From contig NZ_CANLZR010000012.1 in assembly GCF_947495705.1 (NCBI RefSeq), positions 39,516-103,515 of the forward strand: a DNA stretch of 64,000 nt. The letters are read 5' to 3'. The position numbers and the translations under genes are program-made. This document shows, piece after piece, positions 15,808 through 26,352 of this stretch. The DNA comes from an uncultured Phycicoccus sp. Lineage in GTDB: Bacteria; Actinomycetota; Actinomycetes; Actinomycetales; Dermatophilaceae. Position 1 is the stretch's first letter; every line of letters begins with the position of its first letter. A model generated the notes under the pieces. That model worked only from the letters and a program-made list of their open reading frames with translations, did not search any database and was not told the origin of the DNA.

Positions 15808-17922
15808 GTGGCACAGGACGTCCTGACGGACCTCACGAAGGTCCGCAACATCGGCATCATGGCGCACATCGACGCCGGCAAGACGACGGCGACGGAGCGC
15901 ATCCTCTTCTACACCGGCGTCAACCGGAAGATGGGCGAGACGCACGACGGCGCCTCGACCACCGACTGGATGGAGCAGGAGAAGGAGCGGGGGATCACCA
16001 TCACCTCCGCGGCGGTCACCTCCTTCTGGGAGGACCACCAGATCAACATCATCGACACCCCCGGGCACGTCGACTTCACCGTCGAGGTCGAGCGCTCGCT
16101 GCGCGTCCTCGACGGCGCCGTCGCCGTGTTCGACGGCAAGGAGGGTGTCGAGCCGCAGTCCGAGACCGTGTGGCGCCAGGCCGACAAGTACGGCGTGCCC
16201 CGCATCTGCTTCGTCAACAAGATGGACAAGCTCGGCGCGGACTTCTACTTCACCGTCGACACCATCAAGGACCGCCTCGGTGCCGAGCCCCTCGTGCTCC
16301 AGCTGCCGATCGGGGCCGAGAACGACTTCATCGGCGTCGTCGACCTCATCTACAAGCGCGCGCTCGTCTGGGAGGGCGACGCCAAGGGCGATGTGACCCT
16401 CGGCGCGAAGTACGAGATCCAGGAGATCCCGGCCGACCTCATGGACAAGGTGGAGGAGTACCGCCACCACCTCATCGAGCGGGTCGCCGAGGCCGACGAC
16501 GCCCTCATGGAGAAGTACCTCGAGGGTGGCGAGCTCTCCCCGGAGGAGATCAAGGCCGGCATCCGCAAGCTCACCATCGCCTCCGAGGTCTACCCGGTCC
16601 TCTGCGGCTCGGCGTTCAAGAACCGCGGCGTCCAGCCGATGCTCGACGCCGTCGTGGACTACCTCCCCTCGCCCATCGACGTCCCCGCGATGCAGGGTCA
16701 CGCGCCCGGCAACGAGGACGAGCACATCTCGCGCAAGCCGAGCAAGGACGAGCCGTTCTCCGCGCTCGCCTTCAAGGTCGCCTCGCACCCGTTCTTCGGC
16801 ACGCTCACCTTCATCCGGGTCTACTCCGGCCACATCTCGTCGGGGACCCAGGTGCTCAACAGCACCAAGATCAAGAAGGAGCGCATCGGGAAGCTCTTCC
16901 AGATGCACGCCAACAAGGAGAACCCGGTCGAGGAGGCGATGGCGGGGCACATCTACGCCGCCATCGGCCTGAAGTCGACGACCACGGGCGACACCCTGTG
17001 CAACATCGACCACCCCGTCGTCCTCGAGTCGATGACCTTCCCCGAGCCCGTCATCCAGGTGGCCATCGAGCCCAAGACCAAGGGTGACCAGGAGAAGCTG
17101 TCGATGGCGATCCAGAAGCTCGCCGAGGAGGACCCGACGTTCCAGGTCAACCTCGACGAGGAGACCGGCCAGACGATCATCGCCGGCATGGGCGAGCTCC
17201 ACCTCGACATCCTCGTCGACCGGATGAAGCGCGAGTTCAAGGTCGAGGCGAACGTCGGCAAGCCGCAGGTCGCCTACCGCGAGACGATCCGCCGCGGCCT
17301 CGAGCGCTTCGACTACACCCACAAGAAGCAGACGGGTGGGTCGGGCCAGTTCGCGAAGATCCAGATCGCGCTCGAGCCGCTCGACACGGCCGAGGGCGAG
17401 CTGTACGAGTTCGACAACAAGGTCACCGGCGGTCGCGTCCCGCGCGAGTACATCCCGTCGGTCAACGCCGGTATCCAGGACGCCATGCAGTACGGCATCC
17501 TCGCCGGCTACCCGCTCGTCGGGATCAAGGCGACGCTCCTGGACGGTGCGGCCCACGACGTCGACTCCTCGGAGATGGCGTTCAAGATCGCCGGCTCCAT
17601 GGCGCTCAAGGAGGCCGTGCGCAAGTGCGACCCGGTCCTCCTCGAGCCGATGATGGCCGTCGAGGTCCGCACGCCCGAGGACTACATGGGCGAGGTCATC
17701 GGCGACATCAACTCCCGCCGTGGCCAGATCCAGGCCATGGAGGACATCAGCGGCGCCAAGATCGTCCGCGGGCTCGTCCCGCTGTCGGAGATGTTCGGCT
17801 ACGTCGGGGACCTGCGGTCCAAGACCCAGGGCCGGGCGAACTACTCGATGGAGTTCGACTCCTACGCCGAGGTCCCCAAGTCCGTGGCCGAGGAGATCAT
17901 CAAGAAGACCCGGGGCGAGTGA
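15808..17922 (+). CDS. fusA: Elongation factor G
   Basis: Protein of 704 residues with full EF-G architecture; the GTPase drives translocation of tRNA and mRNA. G1 is [14 protein letters not shown] near residue 20, G3 is DTPGHVDF and G4 is NKMDKLG. Domain IV carries the GGSGQFAKI and [12 protein letters not shown] stretches. The GTG start has only a weak purine-rich upstream region. It lies between rpsG and tuf in the conserved str order. Confidence 0.98.
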   Translation: MAQDVLTDLTKVRNIGIMAHIDAGKTTATERILFYTGVNRKMGETHDGASTTDWMEQEKERGITITSAAVTSFWEDHQINIIDTPGHVDFTVEVERSLRVLDGAVAVFDGKEGVEPQSETVWRQADKYGVPRICFVNKMDKLGADFYFTVDTIKDRLGAEPLVLQLPIGAENDFIGVVDLIYKRALVWEGDAKGDVTLGAKYEIQEIPADLMDKVEEYRHHLIERVAEADDALMEKYLEGGELSPEEIKAGIRKLTIASEVYPVLCGSAFKNRGVQPMLDAVVDYLPSPIDVPAMQGHAPGNEDEHISRKPSKDEPFSALAFKVASHPFFGTLTFIRVYSGHISSGTQVLNSTKIKKERIGKLFQMHANKENPVEEAMAGHIYAAIGLKSTTTGDTLCNIDHPVVLESMTFPEPVIQVAIEPKTKGDQEKLSMAIQKLAEEDPTFQVNLDEETGQTIIAGMGELHLDILVDRMKREFKVEANVGKPQVAYRETIRRGLERFDYTHKKQTGGSGQFAKIQIALEPLDTAEGELYEFDNKVTGGRVPREYIPSVNAGIQDAMQYGILAGYPLVGIKATLLDGAAHDVDSSEMAFKIAGSMALKEAVRKCDPVLLEPMMAVEVRTPEDYMGEVIGDINSRRGQIQAMEDISGAKIVRGLVPLSEMFGYVGDLRSKTQGRANYSMEFDSYAEVPKSVAEEIIKKTRGE

Positions 17923-17926
17923 CCGC

Positions 17927-17932
17927 TAGACT
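17927..17932 (+). promoter_or_regulatory. Possible tuf -10 element
   Basis: TAGACT lies 5 bases after the fusA stop and matches the -10 of the rplM promoter. No recognisable -35 precedes it within fusA. It would give a leader of about 100 bases before tuf. Confidence 0.4.
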
Positions 17933-18041
17933 GGTCGCTGGTCTCTGTAGAGAAGCATCCCAACCCATCCCATAGACGACGCCACGTCCTGCCCGGTCGT
18001 TTCGGCGTTACCCAGAAGAGAGTCCTGAGGAGGACATCACA

Positions 18042-19238
18042 GTGGCGAAGGCAAAGTTCGAGCGGACCAAGCCGCACGTCAACATCGGAACCATCGGTCA
18101 CATCGACCACGGGAAGACGACGCTGACGGCTGCGATCTCAAAGGTCCTGCACGACAAGTACCCGGACCTGAACCCCCAGTTCGCGTTCGACGACATCGAC
18201 AAGGCGCCTGAGGAGAAGCAGCGCGGTATCACCATCTCCATCGCGCACATCGAGTACCAGACGGAGCAGCGTCACTACGCTCACGTCGACTGCCCGGGTC
18301 ACGCGGACTACGTGAAGAACATGATCACGGGTGCCGCCCAGATGGACGGCGCGATCCTGGTCGTGGCGGCCACCGACGGCCCGATGCCCCAGACGAAGGA
18401 GCACGTCCTCCTGGCCCGCCAGGTCGGCGTCCCCTACATCGTCGTGGCGCTCAACAAGGCCGACATGGTCGACGACGAGGAGATCCTCGAGCTCGTCGAG
18501 ATGGAGGTGCGTGAGCTCCTCACGTCCTACGAGTTCCCGGGCGACGACCTCCCGGTCGTCAAGGTCTCGGCGCTCAAGGCGCTCGAGGGCGACGCCGAGT
18601 GGGGCCAGACGGTCCTCGAGCTCATGGACGCCGTGGACACCTACATCCCGGAGCCCGAGCGCGACACCGACAAGCCGTTCCTCATGCCCGTCGAGGACGT
18701 CTTCACGATCACCGGTCGTGGCACCGTCGTCACCGGTCGTATCGAGCGCGGCATCCTCAAGGTCAACGAGGAGGTCGAGATCGTCGGCATCCACACCGGC
18801 CCGGCGACCAAGACCACCGCGACCGGCATCGAGATGTTCCGCAAGCTCCTCGACGAGGGTCGTGCGGGCGAGAACGTCGGCCTGCTCCTGCGTGGCATCA
18901 AGCGTGAGGACGTCGAGCGCGGCCAGGTCGTGGTCAAGCCCGGCTCCATCACGCCGCACACCAACTTCGAGGCCAACGTCTACATCCTGTCCAAGGACGA
19001 GGGTGGCCGGCACACGCCGTTCTACGACAACTACCGTCCGCAGTTCTACTTCCGGACCACGGACGTCACCGGTGTCGTGAAGCTGCCCGAGGGCACCGAG
19101 ATGGTCATGCCCGGCGACAACACCGAGATGTCGGTCGAGCTCATCCAGCCGATCGCCATGGAGGAGGGCCTGCGCTTCGCCATCCGCGAGGGCGGCCGTA
19201 CCGTCGGCGCCGGCCGGGTCACCAAGATCAACCAGTGA
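18042..19238 (+). CDS. tuf: Elongation factor Tu
   Basis: Protein of 398 residues; it delivers aminoacyl-tRNA to the ribosomal A site. GTPase motifs are [14 protein letters not shown] (near residue 19), DCPGHADY and NKAD. Domain II begins with the [13 protein letters not shown] stretch. The GTG start is preceded by a very strong TGAGGAGGA ribosome binding site. It is the last gene of the str operon and is followed by a strong bidirectional terminator shared with the reverse-strand acetyltransferase. Confidence 0.99.
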   Translation: MAKAKFERTKPHVNIGTIGHIDHGKTTLTAAISKVLHDKYPDLNPQFAFDDIDKAPEEKQRGITISIAHIEYQTEQRHYAHVDCPGHADYVKNMITGAAQMDGAILVVAATDGPMPQTKEHVLLARQVGVPYIVVALNKADMVDDEEILELVEMEVRELLTSYEFPGDDLPVVKVSALKALEGDAEWGQTVLELMDAVDTYIPEPERDTDKPFLMPVEDVFTITGRGTVVTGRIERGILKVNEEVEIVGIHTGPATKTTATGIEMFRKLLDEGRAGENVGLLLRGIKREDVERGQVVVKPGSITPHTNFEANVYILSKDEGGRHTPFYDNYRPQFYFRTTDVTGVVKLPEGTEMVMPGDNTEMSVELIQPIAMEEGLRFAIREGGRTVGAGRVTKINQ

Positions 19239-19265
19239 CCTGACGCCGGTCACCACCGGCACACC

Positions 19266-19303
19266 GAAGGGCCCCCGCACCGCTCCTGGTGCGGGGGTCC
19301 TTC
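19266..19303 (+). terminator. Bidirectional terminator after tuf
   Basis: A 16-bp stem, GAAGGGCCCCCGCACC (19266-19281) with 19288-19303, contains a single G-U pair and a GCTCCT loop. It lies between the convergent ends of tuf and the reverse-strand GNAT gene (stop at 19319) and can serve both. Confidence 0.85.
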
Positions 19304-19318
19304 GCCGTCATCGGGGGG

Positions 19319-19852
19319 TCAGCGGGTCGCGAGCCACTCCGCGCGGGTCAGCTCGCCCGCCCAGGCCCCGTCGCGCAGGCCCGTCGGGCGCATCCCCAGG
19401 CGGCGCATCACCCCGCGGGAGGGGAGGTTGTCGACCGCGGTGTCGGCGACGACGCGCTCGAGCCCCGCTGCGCCGAAGCCGTGGTCGAGGAGGGCCCGGG
19501 CGCCCTCGGTGGCCAGCCCACGGCCCCACGCCCGGACGTGGAGGCGCCACCCGATCTCGGCGAGGCCGGGGGCCGCCGGGGTGAGGAGCCACCAGCCGAC
19601 GAACCGGTGGCCCTCCAGGCCCGCCCAGTAGCCGAGCCCCATCGCGTCGTTCCCGGGGTCGAACCGGGCGAGCATCCGGTCGTGCACCTGGTGCGCCGTC
19701 CCGGCCGGCTCGAGGAACCGGGTGACCTCCGGGTCGGCGTCGAGTGCCTCGACGTCCGCCAGGTCGTCCCAGGTGAGGGGCCGCAGTGTGAGCCGCTCGG
19801 TCACGAGGGTGGGGCGCCCCAGCGGGGCGTTCCTACGGCGGCGGTGGCTCAT
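19319..19852 (-). CDS. GNAT family N-acetyltransferase (RimJ/RimL-like)
   Basis: Protein of 177 residues. The RimJ/RimL-type opening TERLTLRPLTWDDLADVEAL is followed by EIGWRLHVRAWGRGLATEGA, which is the acetyl-CoA-binding motif A, and LERVVADTAVDNLPSRGVMR. The ATG at 19852 has GAGGAGGA at good spacing. It is the only reverse-strand gene between the str and S10 operons and converges on tuf. The substrate is unknown; relatives acetylate protein N-termini or small molecules. Confidence 0.85.
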   Translation of the reverse strand: MSHRRRRNAPLGRPTLVTERLTLRPLTWDDLADVEALDADPEVTRFLEPAGTAHQVHDRMLARFDPGNDAMGLGYWAGLEGHRFVGWWLLTPAAPGLAEIGWRLHVRAWGRGLATEGARALLDHGFGAAGLERVVADTAVDNLPSRGVMRRLGMRPTGLRDGAWAGELTRAEWLATR

Positions 19853-19944
19853 CGCCCCATCCTCCTCGCCGGCGGGCCTCCCGGGGGACGCGCCGCGTGG
19901 TCGGGGGTGCGTGGGGGAGGGGCCGGGCGGGTGTAGGGCCCGAT

Positions 19945-19974
19945 TTGGAGGAGGGGCCCGGCCTCTGGCACACT
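19945..19974 (+). promoter_or_regulatory. Probable S10 operon promoter
   Basis: TTGGAG (19945-19950), an 18-bp spacer and CACACT (19969-19974). The ten bases CGATTTGGAG are identical to those at the rpsL promoter. The -10 is poor at its first base, so the assignment rests mainly on the shared box and spacing. It implies a leader of about 260 bases. Confidence 0.55.
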
Positions 19975-20120
19975 GGCTGGGTTGCTTGGCGTGCGTGAGC
20001 GATCCGAGAGGGTCCATCACGCCCACCGCGACGAGGACTCGAACCGCCGGTCGGCGGGGCGGCTCGTCTGCGAAGAGCCAGGCCCCCCGGTTCCACCGGG
20101 CTGAAGATCCCACGGACGTG

Positions 20121-20151
20121 GTGCGGGTTCCCGCACGCCGCTCGTGAGCGG
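20121..20151 (+). repeat. Tandem hairpins in the S10 leader
   Basis: GTGCGG-GTTC-CCGCAC (20121-20136) is followed at once by CCGCTC-GT-GAGCGG (20138-20151). They sit about 90 bases upstream of rpsJ within the long leader 19980-20239, which otherwise shows no gene. A regulatory role, for example autogenous control by a ribosomal protein, is an inference. Confidence 0.5.
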
Positions 20152-20239
20152 AGTTAGGGCGACACGCCCGACCTCGGGGGTCGGAGGCCTCGGAGCCGCA
20201 CTGAGACACATGGACGGCGAGAGAGAGACGGAACATCAG

Positions 20240-20548
20240 ATGGCGGGACAGAAGATCCGCATCCGGTTGAAGTCGTATGACCACGAGGTCATCGACAGCT
20301 CGGCGCGCAAGATCGTCGACACCGTGACCCGCGCGGGTGCGACCGTGGTCGGCCCCGTGCCGCTGCCGACGGAGAAGAACGTGTTCTGCGTCATCCGGTC
20401 GCCGCACAAGTACAAGGACAGCCGCGAGCACTTCGAGATGCGCACGCACAAGCGCCTCATCGACATCATCGACCCGACGCCCAAGGCCGTCGACTCGCTG
20501 ATGCGTCTCGACCTCCCGGCTGACGTCAACATCGAGATCAAGCTCTGA
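20240..20548 (+). CDS. rpsJ: 30S ribosomal protein S10
   Basis: Protein of 102 residues, the standard length. S10 is a 30S head protein and also the NusE partner of NusB in antitermination. The signature [20 protein letters not shown] and the loop [16 protein letters not shown] are intact. It is the first gene of the S10 operon, with rplC 8 bases downstream. The ribosome binding site is only weakly purine-rich, which fits control through the long structured leader. Confidence 0.98.
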   Translation: MAGQKIRIRLKSYDHEVIDSSARKIVDTVTRAGATVVGPVPLPTEKNVFCVIRSPHKYKDSREHFEMRTHKRLIDIIDPTPKAVDSLMRLDLPADVNIEIKL

Positions 20549-20556
20549 GGCTCGCG

Positions 20557-21213
20557 ATGACCACCACTGCCACGAAGACCCAGAAGGGTCTGCTGGGTAC
20601 CAAGCTCGGCATGACCCAGATGTGGGACGAGACCAACCGCCTCGTGCCCGTCACCGTGATCCAGGCCGGCCCCAACGTCGTGACCCAGGTCCGCGACGCC
20701 GGGACCGACGGCTACTCCGCCGTCCAGCTCGGCTTCGGCGCGATCGACCCGCGCAAGGTGACCAAGCCGCTCACCGGCCACTTCGACAAGGCCGGCGTCA
20801 CGCCGCGCCGCTTCCTCATCGAGATCCGCACCGCGGACGCCGGTGAGTACACCCTCGGCCAGGAGATCGGCGCCGACACGTTCGAGGCCGGCCAGGCCGT
20901 CGACGTCTCGGCGACGACCAAGGGCAAGGGCTTCGCCGGTGTCATGAAGCGTCACGGCTTCCACGGCGTCAGCTCCTCGCACGGTTCGCACAAGAACCAC
21001 CGCAAGCCCGGCTCGATCGGCGGGTGTGCCACCCCCGGTCGCGTGTTCAAGGGCATGCGCATGGCCGGCCGCATGGGCGGCGTGCGCCAGACGACGCAGA
21101 ACCTCACCATCCACGCCGTGGACGCCGACAAGGGCCTGCTGCTGGTCAAGGGCGCCGTCCCCGGCCCGCGCGGCGCGGTCGTCCTCGTCCGCTCGGCCGC
21201 GAAGGGGGCCTGA
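20557..21213 (+). CDS. rplC: 50S ribosomal protein L3
   Basis: Protein of 218 residues of normal length. L3 is an early assembly protein that reaches the peptidyl transferase centre through the loop [20 protein letters not shown]. The N-terminus [13 protein letters not shown] is the family hallmark. It is co-transcribed between rpsJ and rplD with 2-8 base gaps. Confidence 0.98.
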   Translation: MTTTATKTQKGLLGTKLGMTQMWDETNRLVPVTVIQAGPNVVTQVRDAGTDGYSAVQLGFGAIDPRKVTKPLTGHFDKAGVTPRRFLIEIRTADAGEYTLGQEIGADTFEAGQAVDVSATTKGKGFAGVMKRHGFHGVSSSHGSHKNHRKPGSIGGCATPGRVFKGMRMAGRMGGVRQTTQNLTIHAVDADKGLLLVKGAVPGPRGAVVLVRSAAKGA

Positions 21214-21215
21214 CC

Positions 21216-21947
21216 ATGGCTACCAAGACGCTCGACGTCACCCTCCCCTCGGAGATCTTCGACGTCCAGACCAACGTGCCGCTGATCCACCAGGTCGTCG
21301 TCGCGCAGCTCGCCGCCGCCCGCCAGGGCACGCACGCGACGAAGACGCGCGGTGAGGTCCGTGGTGGCGGTCGCAAGCCGTACCGCCAGAAGGGCACCGG
21401 CCGCGCCCGTCAGGGCTCGACCCGCGCCCCGCAGTTCGCCGGCGGTGGCACCGTCCACGGCCCGCAGCCGCGGGACTACGCCCAGCGGACCCCCAAGAAG
21501 ATGAAGGCCGCCGCCCTGCGTGGCGCCCTCTCGGACCGGGCCCGTCACGGCCGCATCCACGTCGTCGAGGCCATCGCCACCGGCGAGGCCCCCTCGACCA
21601 AGGACGCGCGCACCCTGTTCGCCGGTCTCACCGAGCGGCCGAACGTGCTCGTCGTGCTGGACCGTACCGACATCGTCTCGATGAAGTCGGTGCGCAACCT
21701 CGCCGAGGTGCACGTGCTCGCGGTCGACCAGCTCAACACCTACGACGTGCTGTGCGCCGACGACGTCGTCTTCACCAAGGCCGCCTACGAGGCGTTCACC
21801 GGTGAGACGGTCCAGGCGTCCAAGCCGGCCAAGAAGGCCGCGGCGAAGAAGACCGCAGCCAAGGCCGAGCCGGGCCCCGCTGACGGTGCCGCCGACAACG
21901 ACGACGTCGGCGTTGCCGGCAGCGACAACGGGGAGGACGAGAAGTGA
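21216..21947 (+). CDS. rplD: 50S ribosomal protein L4 with charged C-terminal tail
   Basis: Protein of 243 residues. The body (1-205) is a typical L4, with the tunnel loop [20 protein letters not shown] and the [14 protein letters not shown] motif. Beyond it lies a low-complexity tail of about 38 residues, first Lys/Ala-rich ([16 protein letters not shown]) and then Asp/Gly-rich, which exceeds the usual length near 205-215. The tail probably projects from the ribosome surface. Its GTGA end overlaps rplW. Confidence 0.97.
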   Translation: MATKTLDVTLPSEIFDVQTNVPLIHQVVVAQLAAARQGTHATKTRGEVRGGGRKPYRQKGTGRARQGSTRAPQFAGGGTVHGPQPRDYAQRTPKKMKAAALRGALSDRARHGRIHVVEAIATGEAPSTKDARTLFAGLTERPNVLVVLDRTDIVSMKSVRNLAEVHVLAVDQLNTYDVLCADDVVFTKAAYEAFTGETVQASKPAKKAAAKKTAAKAEPGPADGAADNDDVGVAGSDNGEDEK

Positions 21948-22243
21948 GCCAGGCCAAGAACCCCCGCGACATCCTGATCGCGCCGGTCGTGTCCGAGAAG
22001 TCCTACGGGCTGCTCGACGAGGGCAAGTACACCTTCCTCGTCGACCCGCGCTCGAACAAGACCGAGATCAAGATCGCCGTCGAGCAGGTCTTCGGCGTCA
22101 AGGTCGACTCGGTGCACACCATGAACCGCCAGGGCAAGACCCGCCGTACGCGGTTCGGCATCGGCAAGCGCAAGGACACCAAGCGCGCGATCGTCACCCT
22201 CCGCGAGGGCTCGATCGACATCTTCGGCAGCGCCGGCGCCTGA
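21944..22243 (+). CDS. rplW: 50S ribosomal protein L23
   Basis: Protein of 99 residues. L23 lies at the polypeptide exit port and docks trigger factor and SRP. The conserved opening [17 protein letters not shown] is followed by [19 protein letters not shown]. The GTG start overlaps the rplD stop by 4 bases, so translation is probably coupled. rplB follows after 22 bases. Confidence 0.97.
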   Translation: MSQAKNPRDILIAPVVSEKSYGLLDEGKYTFLVDPRSNKTEIKIAVEQVFGVKVDSVHTMNRQGKTRRTRFGIGKRKDTKRAIVTLREGSIDIFGSAGA

Positions 22244-22265
22244 GGAAGCTGAGGACTGAACAGAC

Positions 22266-23102
22266 ATGGGTATCCGTAAGTACAAGCCGACGACGCCGGG
22301 GCGTCGCGGGTCGAGCGTGGCCGACTTCGTCGAAGTCACCCGCTCCACCCCCGAGAAGTCCCTCGTCCGCCCGCTGTCCAAGAGTGGGGGCCGCAACAAC
22401 AACGGCCGTATCACCACCCGCCACATCGGTGGGGGCCACAAGCGCGCCTACCGCGTGATCGACTTCCGTCGTCACGACAAGGACGGCGTCCCCGCCAAGG
22501 TCGCTCACATCGAGTACGACCCCAACCGCACGGCGCGCATCGCGCTCCTGCATTACGCCGACGGCGAGAAGCGCTACATCCTGGCCCCCAAGGGCCTGGT
22601 GCAGGGCATGGCCGTCGAGAACGGCCCGGCTGCCGACATCAAGCCCGGCAACAGCCTGCCGCTGCGGCACATCCCGACCGGTACGGTCGTCCACGCCGTC
22701 GAGCTCCGGCCCGGTGGCGGTGCGAAGATCGCCCGCTCGGCCGGTGTCCGCGTGCAGCTCGTCGCCAAGGACGGCCCCTACGCGCAGCTGCGTATGCCGT
22801 CCGGCGAGATCCGCAACGTCGACGTGCGCTGCCGCGCCACCGTCGGCGAGGTCGGCAACGCCGAGCAGTCGAACATCAACTGGGGCAAGGCCGGCCGCAT
22901 GCGCTGGAAGGGCAAGCGCCCGACCGTCCGTGGTGTCGTCATGAACCCGGTGGACCACCCGCACGGTGGTGGTGAGGGCCGGACCTCCGGTGGTCGTCAC
23001 CCCGTGTCGCCGTGGGGCAAGCCCGAGGGCCGCACCCGCCGCCCCGGCAAGCCCAGCGACAAGATGATCGTCCGCCGCCGCCGTACTGGCAAGAAGCGCT
23101 GA
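22266..23102 (+). CDS. rplB: 50S ribosomal protein L2
   Basis: Protein of 278 residues, normal length. L2 is required for subunit association and peptidyl transferase assembly. The C-terminal signature [20 protein letters not shown], including the conserved histidine, is intact. The N-terminus [17 protein letters not shown] matches the family. It sits in the standard rplW-rplB-rpsS order. Confidence 0.98.
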   Translation: MGIRKYKPTTPGRRGSSVADFVEVTRSTPEKSLVRPLSKSGGRNNNGRITTRHIGGGHKRAYRVIDFRRHDKDGVPAKVAHIEYDPNRTARIALLHYADGEKRYILAPKGLVQGMAVENGPAADIKPGNSLPLRHIPTGTVVHAVELRPGGGAKIARSAGVRVQLVAKDGPYAQLRMPSGEIRNVDVRCRATVGEVGNAEQSNINWGKAGRMRWKGKRPTVRGVVMNPVDHPHGGGEGRTSGGRHPVSPWGKPEGRTRRPGKPSDKMIVRRRRTGKKR

Positions 23103-23114
23103 TAGGAGCCTGGA

Positions 23115-23396
23115 ATGCCTCGTAGCTTGAAGAAGGGCCCCTTCATCGACGACCACCTTCAGAAGAAGGTGGACGCTCAGAACGAAGCGGGCAGCAAGAA
23201 CGTCATCAAGACCTGGTCGCGCCGGTCGGTCGTCTCGCCCGACATGCTCGGTCACACCCTCGCCGTCCACGACGGCCGCAAGCACGTCCCGGTGTTCGTC
23301 ACCGAGGCGATGGTCGGCCACAAGCTCGGCGAGTTCGCACCGACCCGCACCTTCAAGGGTCACGTGAAGGACGACAAGAAGGGACGTCGTCGCTGA
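23115..23396 (+). CDS. rpsS: 30S ribosomal protein S19
   Basis: Protein of 93 residues. S19 is a 30S head protein near the A-site finger contact. The N-terminus [14 protein letters not shown] and the core [20 protein letters not shown] are textbook. The stop codon overlaps the rplV start (TGATG). Confidence 0.98.
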   Translation: MPRSLKKGPFIDDHLQKKVDAQNEAGSKNVIKTWSRRSVVSPDMLGHTLAVHDGRKHVPVFVTEAMVGHKLGEFAPTRTFKGHVKDDKKGRRR

Positions 23397-23791
23397 TGGC
23401 CACCGAGAACAGCATCCTCGAGGCGCGGGCGATCGCTCGCCACGTCCGGGTGACGCCCATGAAGGCGCGCCGGGTCGTCGACCTCATCCGCGGCAAGAAC
23501 ACCGTCGAGGCCATCTCGGTCCTGCGCTTCGCTCCGCAGAGCGCGAGCGAGCCGGTCCTGAAGGTCCTCGAGTCCGCGATCGCCAACGCCCGGGTCCAGG
23601 CCGACAAGACCGCCGAGCGCTTCGACGAGCGTGAGCTCGTCGTCGCCAAGGCCTTCGTCGACGAGGGCCCCACGATGAAGCGGTTCCGCCCTCGGGCGCA
23701 GGGCCGCGCCAGCCGGATCAACAAGCGCACGAGCCACATCACCGTGGTCGTCGCGCCCAAGCCCACGAGCACGAACGGAGGCACTCGCTGA
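23396..23791 (+). CDS. rplV: 50S ribosomal protein L22
   Basis: Protein of 131 residues. L22 lines the exit tunnel with a long beta-hairpin. The conserved [18 protein letters not shown] and the hairpin segment [15 protein letters not shown] are present, with no insertion or deletion obvious at the macrolide-relevant tip. It overlaps both neighbours by single bases (TGATG junctions). Confidence 0.98.
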   Translation: MATENSILEARAIARHVRVTPMKARRVVDLIRGKNTVEAISVLRFAPQSASEPVLKVLESAIANARVQADKTAERFDERELVVAKAFVDEGPTMKRFRPRAQGRASRINKRTSHITVVVAPKPTSTNGGTR

Positions 23792-24588
23792 TGGGCCAGA
23801 AGGTCAACCCGCACGGCTTCCGTCTCGGGATCACCACGGAGCACAAGAGCCGTTGGTTCGCCGACTCCACCAAGGAGGGTCAGCGCTACCGCGACTACGT
23901 CAAGGAGGACGTGGCGATCCGCAAGCTCATGTCCACGGGCATGGACCGCGCCGGTATCGCCCGCGTCGACATCGAGCGCACCCGTGACCGGGTCCGCGTC
24001 GACATCCACACCGCGCGTCCCGGCATCGTCATCGGCCGCCGCGGCGCCGAGGCCGACCGCATCCGCGGTGAGCTCGAGAAGCTCACCGGCAAGCAGGTGC
24101 AGCTCAACATCCTCGAGGTCAAGAACCCCGAGGTCGAGGCCCAGCTCGTCGCGCAGGGCATCGCCGAGCAGCTGTCGGCCCGTGTCTCCTTCCGTCGCGC
24201 CATGCGCAAGGGCATGCAGTCCGCCACCCGCGCCGGCGCCAAGGGCATCCGTGTCCAGGTCTCCGGCCGCCTCGGCGGCGCGGAGATGAGCCGTACCGAG
24301 TTCTACCGCGAGGGTCGCGTGCCGCTGCACACCCTGCGCGCGCAGATCGACTACGGCCTGTACGAGGCCAAGACCACGTTCGGGCGCATCGGCGTCAAGG
24401 TGTGGATCTACAAGGGCGACATGACCGCTCGCGAGCTGGCGGCCCAGCAGGCCACCGCGCCGCGTCAGGGTCGTGGCCCGCGTCGTGACGGCGCCGACCG
24501 TCCCGCGCGTGCCCGTCGCACCGAGGCCCCCGCCGCTGAGCAGGCCCCGGCCGAGCAGGCCCCGGCCGCGAAGACCGAGGAGTCCTGA
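23791..24588 (+). CDS. rpsC: 30S ribosomal protein S3
   Basis: Protein of 265 residues. It has an N-terminal domain, a type II KH domain with [16 protein letters not shown] near residues 70-90, and a C-terminal domain ending in [14 protein letters not shown] disordered Ala/Pro/Arg-rich tail of about 45 residues follows (about 220-265), as in many actinobacteria. S3 helps form the mRNA entry channel. rplP starts 2 bases after the stop. Confidence 0.98.
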   Translation: MGQKVNPHGFRLGITTEHKSRWFADSTKEGQRYRDYVKEDVAIRKLMSTGMDRAGIARVDIERTRDRVRVDIHTARPGIVIGRRGAEADRIRGELEKLTGKQVQLNILEVKNPEVEAQLVAQGIAEQLSARVSFRRAMRKGMQSATRAGAKGIRVQVSGRLGGAEMSRTEFYREGRVPLHTLRAQIDYGLYEAKTTFGRIGVKVWIYKGDMTARELAAQQATAPRQGRGPRRDGADRPARARRTEAPAAEQAPAEQAPAAKTEES

Positions 24589-24590
24589 CC

Positions 24591-25010
24591 ATGTTGATTC
24601 CCCGTCGAGTCAAGCACCGCAAGCAGCACCACCCCGGTCGTTCCGGGATGGCCAAGGGCGGTACGACGATCGCGTTCGGCGACTACGGCATCCAGGCTCT
24701 CGAGCCCGCCTACGTCACGAACCGTCAGATCGAGTCAGCGCGTATCGCGATGACCCGATACATCAAGCGTGGCGGAAAGGTCTGGATCAACATCTACCCG
24801 GACCGTCCGCTCACCAAGAAGCCGGCCGAGACCCGCATGGGGTCCGGTAAGGGTTCGCCCGAGTGGTGGATCGCCAACGTGAAGCCGGGCCGGATCATGT
24901 TCGAGCTCTCCGGTGTTCCGGAGGACATTGCGCGCGAGGCCATGCGCCTCGCCATGCACAAGCTGCCGATGAAGTGCCGCTTCGTCCAGCGTGAGGGTGG
25001 TGACTTCTGA
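24591..25010 (+). CDS. rplP: 50S ribosomal protein L16
   Basis: Protein of 139 residues, standard length. L16 contacts A- and P-site tRNA and organises the central protuberance base. The N-terminus [18 protein letters not shown] and the [19 protein letters not shown] signature are intact. The stop overlaps the rpmC ATG. Confidence 0.98.
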   Translation: MLIPRRVKHRKQHHPGRSGMAKGGTTIAFGDYGIQALEPAYVTNRQIESARIAMTRYIKRGGKVWINIYPDRPLTKKPAETRMGSGKGSPEWWIANVKPGRIMFELSGVPEDIAREAMRLAMHKLPMKCRFVQREGGDF

Positions 25011-25246
25011 TGGCAGTCGGTTCCAAGGACCTGAGCCCCACGGAGCTGCGTGGCTTCGAGGACGACCGTCTGGTCGACGAGCTGCGCAAGGCCAAGGAGG
25101 AGCTGTTCAACCTCCGGTTCCAGTCGGCCACCGGCCAGCTGGACAACCACGGCCGGCTCCGCGCCGTCCGCAAGGACATCGCCCGGATCTACACCGAGAT
25201 GCGTGAGCGCGAGCTCGGCATCGGCGTGAAGGGTGAGGCCAAGTGA
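25010..25246 (+). CDS. rpmC: 50S ribosomal protein L29
   Basis: Protein of 78 residues; a two-helix protein at the exit tunnel rim next to L23. The core reads [20 protein letters not shown] and [16 protein letters not shown]. It is slightly longer than minimal L29, with short extensions at both ends. It overlaps rplP by one base and rpsQ by four. Confidence 0.97.
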   Translation: MAVGSKDLSPTELRGFEDDRLVDELRKAKEELFNLRFQSATGQLDNHGRLRAVRKDIARIYTEMRERELGIGVKGEAK

Positions 25247-25533
25247 GCGAGAAGAAGGACGAGACCGTGACGTCGACGATCGACCGCAGCTACCGCAAGA
25301 CCCGCCAGGGCTACGTGGTCAGCGACAAGATGGACAAGACCGTCGTCGTCGAGGTCGAGGACCGCGTCAAGCACGCCCTCTACGGCAAGGTCATGCGCCG
25401 CTCGAGCAAGGTGAAGGCGCACGACGAGGCCAACTCGGCCGGCGTCGGCGACCGGGTCCTCATCATGGAGACCCGCCCCCTCTCGGCGACCAAGCGCTGG
25501 CGCGTCGTCGAGGTCCTCGAGAAGGCCAAGTAA
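25243..25533 (+). CDS. rpsQ: 30S ribosomal protein S17
   Basis: Protein of 96 residues; an OB-fold protein that binds 16S rRNA early in assembly. The core [20 protein letters not shown] and the end [17 protein letters not shown] are clear. The GTG start overlaps rpmC by 4 bases. It closes the S10 part of the cluster; a 98-base gap with a strong hairpin follows before rplN. Confidence 0.97.
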   Translation: MSEKKDETVTSTIDRSYRKTRQGYVVSDKMDKTVVVEVEDRVKHALYGKVMRRSSKVKAHDEANSAGVGDRVLIMETRPLSATKRWRVVEVLEKAK

Positions 25534-25538
25534 TGCCC

Positions 25539-25560
25539 TGCGGGGGGCACGCCCCCCGCA
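25539..25560 (+). repeat. Hairpin between rpsQ and rplN
   Basis: TGCGGGGGGC (25539-25548) and its exact complement (25551-25560) form a GC-rich stem directly after the rpsQ stop. No T-run follows. It marks the boundary between the S10 and spc parts of the cluster and may attenuate readthrough. TAGTTC at 25572 could belong to an internal promoter, but no -35 is convincing. Confidence 0.6.
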
Positions 25561-25631
25561 CCCCCCGCCGTAGTTCGGCCAGGCTCTACGCCCCTGGCGT
25601 GGAGAACCAGCACGACATCTAGGAGATAACA

Positions 25632-26000
25632 GTGATCCAGCAGGAGTCGCGACTGCGAGTCGCCGACAACACCGGTGCGAAGGAGATTCTCTGCATCCGT
25701 GTTCTCGGTGGCTCCGGTCGCCGGTACGCCGGCATCGGCGACACGATCGTCGCCACCGTCAAGGACGCGATCCCCGGCGGAAACGTCAAGAAGGGTGACG
25801 TCGTCAAGGCCGTCATCGTGCGGACGAAGAAGGAGCGCCGTCGTGCCGACGGGTCCTACATCCGCTTCGACGAGAACGCCGCGGTCATCCTCCGCAACGA
25901 CGGAGACCCGCGCGGGACGCGCATCTTCGGCCCCGTGGGCCGCGAGCTGCGCGAGAAGCGCTTCATGAAGATCATCAGCCTGGCGCCGGAGGTGCTCTGA
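25632..26000 (+). CDS. rplN: 50S ribosomal protein L14
   Basis: Protein of 122 residues, the invariant length of bacterial L14. It forms intersubunit bridges with 16S rRNA. The N-terminus [20 protein letters not shown] and the end [20 protein letters not shown] are diagnostic. The GTG start is preceded by AGGAG. It is the first gene of the spc section. Confidence 0.98.
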   Translation: MIQQESRLRVADNTGAKEILCIRVLGGSGRRYAGIGDTIVATVKDAIPGGNVKKGDVVKAVIVRTKKERRRADGSYIRFDENAAVILRNDGDPRGTRIFGPVGRELREKRFMKIISLAPEVL

Positions 26001-26002
26001 CC

Positions 26003-26347
26003 ATGGCCAACAAGATCAAGAAGGGCGACACCGTCCAGGTGCTCGCCGGCAAGGACAAGGGCAGCACGGGCAAGGTCATCGCGGTCAACCGCGAGACCGG
26101 GCGCGTGACGGTCGAGGGTGTCAACCGGGTCACCCGGCACACCAAGGCCGGCGAGTCCGGCCGGGGCAGCCGCACCGGCGGGCTCATCGTCCAGGAGTCC
26201 CCGATCCACGTGAGCAACGTGGCCATCGTCGACCCGTCCGACAACAAGCCCACCCGGATCAAGACGCGCGTCGAGACCGTCGAGCGCGACGGCCGCCAGA
26301 AGACGACCCGGGTGCGCGTCGGCGCCCGCTCGGGCAAGGACCTGTGA
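26003..26347 (+). CDS. rplX: 50S ribosomal protein L24
   Basis: Protein of 114 residues; an early assembly initiator with a KOW motif visible as [20 protein letters not shown]. The middle stretch [19 protein letters not shown] is the family signature. It starts 2 bases after rplN; its stop region overlaps the possible upstream start of rplE. Confidence 0.97.
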   Translation: MANKIKKGDTVQVLAGKDKGSTGKVIAVNRETGRVTVEGVNRVTRHTKAGESGRGSRTGGLIVQESPIHVSNVAIVDPSDNKPTRIKTRVETVERDGRQKTTRVRVGARSGKDL

Positions 26348-26352
26348 GAGAG

